Shown here piece by piece: positions 1-5,210 of a stretch of 5,210 nt of DNA (the stretch's first letter is position 1; each line of letters opens with the position of its first letter). The notes under the pieces are model-generated. The model searched no databases. It was not told the origin of the DNA and worked only from the letters and a program-made list of their open reading frames with translations. The DNA lies in the NCBI GenBank assembly GCA_902803355.1, contig CADCPP010000190.1:1-5210 (forward strand), read 5' to 3'. The translations under genes were made by a program, and so were the position numbers. Origin of the DNA: an uncultured Lachnospiraceae bacterium (GTDB lineage Bacteria; Bacillota; Clostridia; Lachnospirales; Lachnospiraceae).

Positions 1-1011
1 AAAAAGGTAAATCTCTCCCCGGATACCAGGCCCACCAGACTGCTCGGCAATGTCGTGGTCGTGGGCGGCGGCAACGTGGCCGCAGACGTAGCCCGGACGG
101 CGCTTCGCTGTACGAAGGGCAAAGTGACCATGCTCTGCCTGGAAAGTGCGGAAGAAATGCCCGCGGCCGACGACGAAGTCGCCGAAGCCAAGGCGGAAGG
201 CATCGAGATCCGGAACGGCTGGGGCCCGAAGGAAGTCCTGACCGAAAACGGCAAGGTGACCGGCATCGTCTTCAAGCGCTGCACCAGCGTCTTTGACGAA
301 AACCACCGCTTCTCACCGAAATATGACGAAAACGACACCATTACCATTCCCTGCGGCAATGTGCTCATGGCCATCGGCCAGAGTGCCGAATGGGGCGGCC
401 TCCTGGACGGCGCGAAGGTCGAACGGCGGCCGAACGGCTCCGTGATCGCCGATCCTGTCACCCTGCAGACAGCTGAGCCGGATATCTTCCTTGGCGGCGA
501 TATCTACCACGGCGCGCGCTTTGCCATCGACGCCATCGCGGAAGGCAAGCAGGCCATGGTCTCCATCAACCGCTTCGTGCACCCCGGCCAGAGCATGACC
601 ATCGGCCGCGACCTGCGCGAGTTCATCGAATTCAACCGCGACGACATTACCCGTCCGGAAGGCTTCGACAATGCGGAGCGCCAGCGCCCGGGTTCCAAGC
701 CCGGCAATGCCCGCGAGACCTTCAGCGATCTGCGCCTGCCGCTCACCGAGGAGCAGGTGAAGATCGAAGCGAAGCGCTGCCTTGGCTGCGGCGCCACCAC
801 GGTCGACATCAACCAGTGCGTGGGCTGCGGTCTCTGCACCACCCGCTGCCAGTTCGATGCCATCCACCTGACCCGCGACCTGCCGGCGGCCTCCGACATG
901 CACACCGCGGAAGAAATGATGAGCCTGGTGGGCCCTTACGCCTTAAAGCGCATGGGCAAGATCATCAAGCGCGCGGTGACCGGAAAGTCCGATTATCCCA
1001 CGCACTCGTAA
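1..1011 (+). CDS. GltD-like NAD(P)/FAD-dependent oxidoreductase with C-terminal 4Fe-4S segment (5'-partial)
   Basis: The reading frame is open from the first base to a TAA at 1009-1011, giving 336 residues with the N-terminus outside the window. Seen: a Rossmann dinucleotide-binding motif GGGNVAADVARTA (about residues 22-34), the typical LMAIGQ strand (122-126 region), and the FAD-contacting segment PDIFLGGD...GARFAIDAIAEGKQA (about 160-185). The tail carries CLGCG (C260, C263) followed by a CxxCxxCxxxC motif (C273, C276, C279, C283). Known: this flavoprotein family, which includes the glutamate synthase small subunit, moves electrons between NAD(P)H, FAD and iron-sulfur clusters. Inferred: a soluble cytoplasmic electron-transfer subunit. 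The partner and final acceptor are not visible, so glutamate synthase itself is not claimed. One 4Fe-4S cluster is well supported; the extra CxxC pair may ligate a second centre. An M48 protease gene follows after 17 bases, suggesting one transcript. Confidence 0.88.
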   Translation, partial: KKVNLSPDTRPTRLLGNVVVVGGGNVAADVARTALRCTKGKVTMLCLESAEEMPAADDEVAEAKAEGIEIRNGWGPKEVLTENGKVTGIVFKRCTSVFDENHRFSPKYDENDTITIPCGNVLMAIGQSAEWGGLLDGAKVERRPNGSVIADPVTLQTAEPDIFLGGDIYHGARFAIDAIAEGKQAMVSINRFVHPGQSMTIGRDLREFIEFNRDDITRPEGFDNAERQRPGSKPGNARETFSDLRLPLTEEQVKIEAKRCLGCGATTVDINQCVGCGLCTTRCQFDAIHLTRDLPAASDMHTAEEMMSLVGPYALKRMGKIIKRAVTGKSDYPTHS

Positions 1012-1017
1012 ACAGAT

Positions 1018-1021
1018 AGGA
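1018..1021 (+). promoter_or_regulatory. Ribosome binding site of the M48 protease gene
   Basis: AGGA lies 7 nt before the ATG at 1029, in the short gap after the oxidoreductase stop codon. It is a moderate Shine-Dalgarno match and supports this ATG as the start. No convincing promoter was found in the 17-nt gap, so expression probably depends on read-through from the upstream gene. Confidence 0.6.
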
Positions 1022-1028
1022 TAAACTC

Positions 1029-2675
1029 ATGAAAAAGATCTTGTTTGGTGTTTCTGCCGCGACCATGGCCCTGCTTTACGGCCTTCTGGTCCTGATCCTG
1101 CTGATCGTTTTCCACCTGACCGGCGTGCCGCTCATTATCGCGGTGATCGCAGCCGCGATCGTCCTGTTTATCCAGTTCCTGATCTCGCCTTTCCTGACGG
1201 ACCTGACGCAGCGTCTCTTCTACAAGACCAGATTCGGCGCCGAGATTCCGGAATATCTTCGCGAGTTCATTGAGCAGGTCTGTCAGGAGCAGCACATGAA
1301 GTACCCGAAGATCGGTCTGATCGACGACGGCGCGCCGAACGCCTTCACCTACGGCCACACGAAGAACAATGCCCGCATCGTGCTGACGCGGGGCATCTTT
1401 GAGCTTCTGACCGAGGATGAAGTGAAGGCCGTGACGGCGCACGAGCTTGGCCACGCGGCGCATTACGATATGCTGCTCATGACCATGGCGGAGCTGGTCC
1501 CGACCGTGCTGTACGCGATCTACCGCGGCCTGATTGAGGGCACGAAGAGCACAGCCGGCAGCTCAAGCGATTCTGATGACAGTAAATCTGCCGCCGCGCA
1601 GGCCGCCATCGCCGCCATTGCGTACGTGCTGTATATCATTGCCCAGTACATCGTGCTGTGGTTCTCCCGCACCAGGGAATACTATGCGGACGCCTTTGCC
1701 GTAGACGCGACCGGAAATCCGGAAGCCCTCTCCCGCGCGCTCATCCAGATCGGCTTTGGCCTGAGCACGCACGCGGAGGTTGCGGAAAAAGGCAAGAAGC
1801 GCGCCATGAACGCCAGCTCCACCAACGCCATGGGCATCTTCGACGCGAAAGCGTCCAAGTCTCTGGCCGTGAGCTGTTTTGTGAACGGCGAGCTGGATAA
1901 GAACCACGTGAAGAACGCCATGAAGTGGGAGCTTTGGAACACCTGGGCCAAGTGGTATGAATTAAATTCCACGCATCCGCTCATTTCCAAGCGTCTGCAG
2001 GCCATCGACAAGCTCGCGCCGCAGTACGGCAAGATGCCTTTTGTGGACTTTGATCTGGTCAAGCCCGAATCCTACTTTGACGACTTCATCCGCGAGGTGA
2101 TCATCAGCGCTCTGCCGGGCCTTGCCTTCCTTGCCGCAGCAGGAACGGGCGCGCTGTTCTGGATCGGGGAAACACCGGAGAAGCTGTGGATCAGCGCCGC
2201 GCTGCTCATCCTCTCCGCTCTGCTCTCGCTGTTCAAATTCCGCTTCTCGCACCCGAACAAGGAATATCACGAAGCGAATACCGCCGGTCTTCTGGGAGAG
2301 CCCAAGGTCTCCGGCATCCGCAGCATTCCCTGCGAGCTAAGAGGCGTGATCATCGGCCGAGGCGATCCCGGCTGCATCTTCAACGAGGACTACGTGCTGC
2401 AGGATGAGAGCGGCATTATCTTCCTGGATTACAACCAGCCGCTGTTCATCCTGAACAAGATCTTCGCGCTGTTTAAATCGCAGAAGAATATCGACCGGCA
2501 CGCCGTGGTGCGGGGCTGGTACCGCAGAAGTCCCGTGCCTTACGTGGAGATGTACAGCATGGAAGTGGACGGCAAGGTCAAAAAGTGCTTCACCTACGGC
2601 TTCGGTCTGGTGATGCGCTGGATCTGGCTCATCTTGACCGTGGCCGCGCTTGCCGCAGTCATGGTGCTGCTGTAA
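1029..2675 (+). CDS. HtpX-like M48 family membrane metalloprotease with C-terminal extension
   Basis: A 548-residue protein. Two hydrophobic segments (about 12-30 and 34-57) precede the zinc protease core. The core has HELGH at 138-142 (two zinc-binding His and the catalytic Glu) and a third hydrophobic helix at about 193-212. RTREYYADAFA follows at 215-224, where E217 is the expected third zinc ligand. The STHPLISKRLQAI motif (314-326) is typical of HtpX-like enzymes. A Ser/Asp-rich loop (about 178-187) precedes the third helix. Known: HtpX-type proteases degrade damaged membrane proteins, with the active site facing the cytoplasm. The first 340 residues match the usual family size. About 200 residues follow: a hydrophobic pair (about 360-403), a soluble region rich in beta strands (about 420-520), and a last membrane helix (about 529-548). 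It follows the oxidoreductase by 17 nt and ends before a strong terminator. It is not called htpX because of the extension. Confidence 0.92.
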   Translation: MKKILFGVSAATMALLYGLLVLILLIVFHLTGVPLIIAVIAAAIVLFIQFLISPFLTDLTQRLFYKTRFGAEIPEYLREFIEQVCQEQHMKYPKIGLIDDGAPNAFTYGHTKNNARIVLTRGIFELLTEDEVKAVTAHELGHAAHYDMLLMTMAELVPTVLYAIYRGLIEGTKSTAGSSSDSDDSKSAAAQAAIAAIAYVLYIIAQYIVLWFSRTREYYADAFAVDATGNPEALSRALIQIGFGLSTHAEVAEKGKKRAMNASSTNAMGIFDAKASKSLAVSCFVNGELDKNHVKNAMKWELWNTWAKWYELNSTHPLISKRLQAIDKLAPQYGKMPFVDFDLVKPESYFDDFIREVIISALPGLAFLAAAGTGALFWIGETPEKLWISAALLILSALLSLFKFRFSHPNKEYHEANTAGLLGEPKVSGIRSIPCELRGVIIGRGDPGCIFNEDYVLQDESGIIFLDYNQPLFILNKIFALFKSQKNIDRHAVVRGWYRRSPVPYVEMYSMEVDGKVKKCFTYGFGLVMRWIWLILTVAALAAVMVLL

Positions 2676-2703
2676 GGCGCTTTCAGCGTACGGTAATCAT
2701 ATC

Positions 2704-2738
2704 AAAAGGCGGATCGCAGCATTGCGGTCCGCCTTTTT
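2704..2738 (+). terminator. Intrinsic terminator after the M48 protease gene
   Basis: A 15-bp stem (2704-2718 with 2723-2737, one G-T wobble) closes a GCAT loop and ends in a run of five T at 2734-2738. It starts 28 nt after the protease stop codon. The left arm begins with AAAA, so the opposite strand also ends in TTTT. It could therefore act as a weaker terminator for the convergent transporter gene, which has no better hairpin of its own. Confidence 0.9.
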
Positions 2739-2766
2739 CATGCCCTTATTTCGATGCTCTTATTCC

Positions 2767-2811
2767 GTGAACCCTTTTTTTGTGAACCCTTTTTCCGGGA
2801 ACCTCTCTTTT
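2767..2811. repeat. Three imperfect 15-nt tandem units
   Basis: Units begin at 2767, 2782 and 2797. The first two share GTGAACCC followed by a T-rich run; the third starts GGGAACCT and is diverged. The period is exactly 15 nt throughout. The array lies in the convergent intergenic gap between the protease terminator and the end of the transporter gene. Read on the plus strand it could encode pentapeptides (VNPFF, VNPFS, GNLSF), but no convincing gene contains it. It may be the relic of local duplication by slippage. Confidence 0.65.
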
Positions 2812-2860
2812 CGCTGCCAGCCCTTCTTCGGCCCTCCCGCAGCGGGGTCTTTAACAGTCA

Positions 2861-4378
2861 TTAATCATTCACGATGTTTTTCTTTAATCGTGCGTTCTCC
2901 GGCAGACTGAAGCCCGGAATGAAGCGGTCCCATCCCGTAAAGGTCAGCAGAAGGATCGTCCCGATCACGATAAAGCTCATATAGTTTTGTTTGATAATAT
3001 CGATGCTGCTGAAGCGCTCGAGCGGGTAGACCGAAGAGGCGATCCCGGCAAAGAATACCGGGAAGCAGTGCCAGGGGATCAGCTCCGAGCCGTAGATGCC
3101 CATAGCCGAAGTAAAGGTCGCAAGGCGCGTCCGCAGTCTGTACATGTCCTGCTCGTTTGCTTCAACGTTTTTCTCCGTGATCTCCTGGATGATCGGCGAC
3201 ATCGTTGCGATCTGCGCCGTTTCATCGGCCAGGGCCACATTGCCGGCAAGGCAGAGCACGCCGCACCAGCCCATCAGCTGATGGACGTTGCGGGAGAGGC
3301 GCCGCGCAAGACGCACTAACGGCGAGAAGGCGTTCATGCTGTTCATGATCCCGCCGAACGCGCTGACCCACATCATCATCACCACAGACCAGCTTCCCGC
3401 GCTGCCAAAGCCCTTGAGCAGCAGATCGTCGAGCCAGCTCGTCAGTATTACGGTCCCGGCCGCCATGCCGAGCAGCAGGGAAGAGATCATGCCCGCGCCA
3501 AGGCAGAGCAGCGTGTGAATGCCCAGAAACGCCAGGACAATGACCACGATCAGCGGAATGATCAGGTAGTAGGGAACGCCGTCCCGCACCTGATCCAGGA
3601 GGGCCAGAGCGGAAGGTCTCTCCTGCGCGAGCGTGTCCAGGGATTCCTGCGGAATGCTCTCGATCGCCAGGGATACATCCGCCGTGGCATCCGGAAGCTT
3701 CATGCTGACGCCGAAGATCACGGCGGCGGCCAGCGCCAGGCAGATCAGGCTCCACCAGATCTGATGCTTCAGCCGGTCAATGATTTTGATATTCATGAGC
3801 CCGCAGCTTAATACCGTGCAGTCGCTGATCATGCCGATGTTGTCGCCGAAGCAGGAGCCGCCCGCAATGCAGCAGACCGTAAGGAAGATATCGCCTCCCA
3901 CCAGATGTGTAAGCCAGAGGAAGATGGGTGCGCAGGCGGCGAAGGTCCCCCAGGAGGTTCCCGTCGCCACGGACAGCAGGCAGGTGACCAGCAGCGTGAC
4001 CAGGCCGATGGACCGCCCCGTGATCCCGAGCCGCAGGGCCAGATTGATCAGTGCCGCGCCCACGCCGGTAGCCATGAAGCATTCCGCCAGGCCGTTTGCG
4101 AACATCAGGATAAAGAACACCAGAACGATGTGCTTCACCGCCTGGATCCCGTTTTCAAAAGCCGCGGTAAAGTTCGCGCGGTTCACGATCGCATAGACAA
4201 GCGCCGCGACGAAGGTCGCGATGGGCGCCGCCAGCAGCAGGTCCATTCCCGCAAGAATAACCAGCAGCGCAAAAACGATCAGCGGAACGACCTTCAGTAT
4301 TGCGATGAAGGTGCCATCCTCTTTGTTCTCACTGCTTCCGGAAGGGTCAATGCCTTTCATTTCCCTTAGCTTTGCCAT
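2861..4378 (-). CDS. NhaC-family Na+/H+ antiporter-like secondary transporter
   Basis: The start chosen is the ATG at 4378 (505 residues, MAKLREMKG...), because GGGAGG sits 6 nt upstream. An in-frame ATG at 4414 would add 12 residues, but it lies inside the loop of a leader terminator hairpin and has a poor binding site. Seen: many long hydrophobic segments, TGTSWGT at about 139-145, GGSCFGDNIGMISDCT at about 173-188, and a second-half motif NVALADETAQIA at about 380-391. The GGSxFGDxxSxISD-type signature and the SGTSWGT-type signature are hallmarks of NhaC and the wider ion transporter superfamily. Known: family members exchange Na+ for H+, malate for lactate, or import amino acids such as lysine or tyrosine with Na+. 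The substrate here cannot be read from the sequence. It has its own promoter and an apparent attenuator in the leader. The stop codon is TAA at 2861-2863; no T-rich terminator follows closely. Confidence 0.9.
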   Translation of the reverse strand: MAKLREMKGIDPSGSSENKEDGTFIAILKVVPLIVFALLVILAGMDLLLAAPIATFVAALVYAIVNRANFTAAFENGIQAVKHIVLVFFILMFANGLAECFMATGVGAALINLALRLGITGRSIGLVTLLVTCLLSVATGTSWGTFAACAPIFLWLTHLVGGDIFLTVCCIAGGSCFGDNIGMISDCTVLSCGLMNIKIIDRLKHQIWWSLICLALAAAVIFGVSMKLPDATADVSLAIESIPQESLDTLAQERPSALALLDQVRDGVPYYLIIPLIVVIVLAFLGIHTLLCLGAGMISSLLLGMAAGTVILTSWLDDLLLKGFGSAGSWSVVMMMWVSAFGGIMNSMNAFSPLVRLARRLSRNVHQLMGWCGVLCLAGNVALADETAQIATMSPIIQEITEKNVEANEQDMYRLRTRLATFTSAMGIYGSELIPWHCFPVFFAGIASSVYPLERFSSIDIIKQNYMSFIVIGTILLLTFTGWDRFIPGFSLPENARLKKNIVND

Positions 4379-4384
4379 GATTAT

Positions 4385-4389
4385 CCTCC
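4385..4389 (-). promoter_or_regulatory. Strong ribosome binding site that fixes the transporter start
   Basis: On the minus strand GGAGG lies 6 nt before the ATG at 4378, an almost ideal Shine-Dalgarno site. It decides for this start over the in-frame ATG at 4414. It lies only three bases past the T-tract of the leader terminator, so termination there would release the RNA before the binding site is made. Confidence 0.85.
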
Positions 4390-4392
4390 CGC

Positions 4393-4427
4393 AAAAAAAA
4401 CGCATCGAGATCATCTCTCAATTGCGC
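4393..4427 (-). terminator. Leader terminator (putative attenuator) directly before the transporter gene
   Basis: Read on the minus strand, GCGCAATTGAGA (4427-4416) pairs with TCTCGATGCGT (4410-4400) around the loop GATGA. This gives about 11 pairs with one bulged A and two G-T wobbles, followed by eight T (4400-4393). It is a standard rho-independent terminator. It lies between the promoter and the Shine-Dalgarno site of the transporter. A separate groEL terminator is present further upstream, so this one is best explained as conditional control of the transporter. Whether it terminates in the cell is inference. Confidence 0.78.
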
Positions 4428-4482
4428 TTCATGATCGCGGTTTCTCTCTGTATGTTATGCTCACGATGCGGCAGGTTCTGCC
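4401..4482 (-). ncRNA. Candidate cis-regulatory leader RNA with competing folds (class unknown)
   Basis: In minus-strand order the leader has a small hairpin, GGCAG-AAC-CTGCC (4482-4470), then CGCATCG (4470-4464), a linker of about 56 nt, and CGATGCG (4407-4401). The last two are perfectly complementary over 7 bp, with two more pairs possible past one mismatch. CGATGCG is also the 3' arm of the terminator stem, so the two pairings exclude each other, as in terminator/antiterminator switches. I cannot match the leader to a known riboswitch class. It contains ACCGCG but lacks the GGGTGG portion of a T-box. Ligand or trigger: unknown. Confidence 0.5.
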
Positions 4483-4501
4483 TTCGCTCTTTTACGCAAA
4501 A

Positions 4502-4530
4502 AGTATAACGGATTATTTCAAAAAAGGCAA
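4502..4530 (-). promoter_or_regulatory. Sigma-A-type promoter of the transporter gene
   Basis: On the minus strand, TTGCCT (4530-4525) and TATACT (4507-4502) are separated by exactly 17 nt. The -10 box matches 5 of 6 consensus bases and the -35 box 4 of 6. The spacer and upstream DNA are AT-rich, unlike the GC-rich surroundings. Transcription would begin near 4495, giving a leader of about 117 nt. The promoter lies just downstream of the groEL terminator, consistent with an independent transcription unit. Confidence 0.75.
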
Positions 4531-4544
4531 GCTGATTTTCTCTT

Positions 4545-4589
4545 AAAAACGATAATGGGCAGTCGGTACATGCAGTACCGGCTGCCCAT
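4545..4589 (-). terminator. Intrinsic terminator of groEL
   Basis: A long stem pairs 4589-4575 with 4569-4555 around a 5-nt loop. It has 14 pairs, with one C/A mismatch on the minus strand. After five bases it is followed by five T (4549-4545) on the minus strand. It lies about 100 nt past the groEL stop codon and upstream of the transporter promoter. The opposite strand has only a weak T-rich sequence after the stem, so minus-strand termination is favoured. Confidence 0.82.
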
Positions 4590-4612
4590 CTCTTTTCAGT
4601 TTATTCGCTGAT

Positions 4613-4664
4613 GGATCTCGCGTAAACGCGGCATAAATGCCTGTCCCGGTCACGCTTAAGATCC
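4613..4664. repeat. Nested palindromes in the groEL 3' region
   Basis: Two 12-nt palindromic units overlap by one base: CGCGTAAACGCG (4619-4630) and GGCATAAATGCC (4630-4641). Each has 5-bp arms around a central AA. They are enclosed by GGATCT (4613-4618) and its exact complement AGATCC (4659-4664). Together they can fold as two short hairpins on a closing 6-bp stem. No T-tract follows, so this is not a terminator. No tRNA features were found. Function unknown. Confidence 0.5.
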
Positions 4665-4690
4665 GGCTGTTTCAAGGCTTTGCGGCCTTA

Positions 4691-5210
4691 TCAATACATG
4701 CCGCCCATGTCGGGGTTGGCCGGAGCTGCCGGAGCAGGTTCCTTGATGGTCGCGACAACGCTTTCCGTGGTCAGGAAGCTGGAGGCAACGCTCGTGGCGT
4801 TTTCCAGAGCGGAACGGGTCACCTTCGCGGGATCCAGGATGCCGGCGCTGATCATGTCGACGTACTTGTCGTTCAGAGCATCATAGCCCACGCCCTTGCC
4901 GGCTTCTTTGACCTTGTTGACCACCACAGCGCCTTCTTCGCCGGCGTTGCTGGCAATGTGGAACAGCGGGGCTTCCAGAGCCTTCAGCACGATCTCCGCA
5001 CCGGTCTTTTCATCGCCGGACAGATCCTTCACCAGCGCTTCCACGCTCTTGGCCGCTTCAATGTAAGCGGTGCCGCCGCCGGACACGATGCCTTCTTCCA
5101 CAGCCGCTCTGGTCGCGTTCAGGGCATCTTCCATGCGGTACTTGTATTCCTTCATCTCGGTCTCGGTGGCCGCGCCGACGCGGATCACCGCTACGCCGCC
5201 GGCCAGCTTT
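4691..5210 (-). CDS. groEL: 60 kDa chaperonin GroEL, C-terminal part (5'-partial)
   Basis: The frame is open on the minus strand from the window edge (KLAGGVAVIRVGAATETEMKE...) to TGA at 4691-4693, with a second in-frame stop (TAA) beside it. The 172 visible residues correspond to about residue 371 onward of E. coli GroEL. Seen: the MEDALNATRAAVEEGIVSGGG block, whose Asp (fragment residue 28) matches the ATP-hydrolysis Asp398; the GGG nucleotide-binding loop; and GILDPAKVTRSALENA with the conserved Asp of the ATP pocket. Known: GroEL forms a double-ring ATPase that folds proteins in the cytoplasm together with GroES. The tail ends PDMGGMY, a single GGM unit, shorter than the repeated GGM tail of E. 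coli. The equatorial domain shows no disruption. groES and any CIRCE operator would lie beyond the window. Confidence 0.98.
   Translation of the reverse strand, partial: KLAGGVAVIRVGAATETEMKEYKYRMEDALNATRAAVEEGIVSGGGTAYIEAAKSVEALVKDLSGDEKTGAEIVLKALEAPLFHIASNAGEEGAVVVNKVKEAGKGVGYDALNDKYVDMISAGILDPAKVTRSALENATSVASSFLTTESVVATIKEPAPAAPANPDMGGMY

Noticed and set aside
313..903. Long minus-strand open frames opposite the oxidoreductase gene (196 and 133 codons)
   Set aside because: They are mirror frames of a GC-rich real gene. They show no domain motif, and the plus-strand frame has clear family signatures.
2829..2860. Possible hairpin (CCCG-CTG-CGGG) just after the transporter stop codon
   Set aside because: The stem is only about 4 bp and no T-tract follows on the minus strand, so it is not a convincing terminator.
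2650..2910. Plus-strand 86-codon frame spanning the convergent intergenic gap
   Set aside because: It starts inside the protease gene, runs through the terminator and the tandem repeats, and enters the opposite-strand transporter gene. No binding site or domain supports it.
3222..4082. Alternative minus-strand and plus-strand frames within the transporter gene
   Set aside because: Their translations are rich in Arg, Gly and His without recognisable motifs, typical of shadow frames. The transporter frame has strong membrane segments and NhaC signatures.
4379..4414. Extended transporter start at the ATG at 4414
   Set aside because: It would translate the terminator T-tract and the Shine-Dalgarno sequence itself, and it has a poor binding site. 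The ATG at 4378 has GGAGG at ideal spacing.
4379..4495. T-box leader for the transporter gene
   Set aside because: ACCGCG is present, but the GGGTGG part of the T-box sequence is missing, and the leader of about 117 nt is short for this class.
4590..4690. tRNA or other classical RNA gene in the groEL 3' region, suggested by multiple stems
   Set aside because: There is no T-loop consensus, no acceptor stem of 7 bp and no anticodon arm in the right place. It is kept only as an unexplained palindrome cluster.

Overview
The window looks like a chromosomal segment of an anaerobic, fairly GC-rich member of the Bacillota, probably class Clostridia and perhaps Lachnospiraceae-like. This rests on the style of the GroEL sequence, strong GGAGG-type ribosome binding, intrinsic terminators with T-tracts, and a ferredoxin-type flavin oxidoreductase. 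The placement is inference; no species-level marker is visible. I see no mobile element, CRISPR array, tRNA or rRNA.

Layout. Positions 1-1011 (+) hold the 3' part of a GltD-like NAD(P)/FAD oxidoreductase with a C-terminal iron-sulfur segment. Seventeen bases later, 1029-2675 (+) encodes an HtpX-like M48 membrane metalloprotease with a long C-terminal extension; the two are probably co-transcribed. A strong hairpin terminator (2704-2738) closes this unit. The convergent gap also contains three imperfect 15-nt tandem units (2767-2811). On the minus strand, 2861-4378 encodes an NhaC-family secondary transporter, and 4691-5210 is the 3' end of groEL, cut by the window edge.

The 312-base gap between groEL and the transporter (4379-4690) is the most interesting part. 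In minus-strand order it holds a palindrome-rich groEL 3' region, a groEL terminator (4545-4589), a good sigma-A-type promoter (4502-4530), and then a leader of about 117 nt. That leader ends in a second intrinsic terminator (4393-4427) placed directly before the transporter's Shine-Dalgarno sequence. An upstream 7-nt leader segment is perfectly complementary to the 3' arm of this terminator, so two mutually exclusive folds can be drawn. This is the architecture of a transcription attenuator or riboswitch, and I do not recognise it as a known class. It is the best candidate here for an undescribed regulatory system.

Functionally the genes are a mix of redox metabolism, membrane protein quality control, ion or solute antiport and protein folding. 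Apart from the probable oxidoreductase-protease operon, nothing in the sequence ties them into one pathway.
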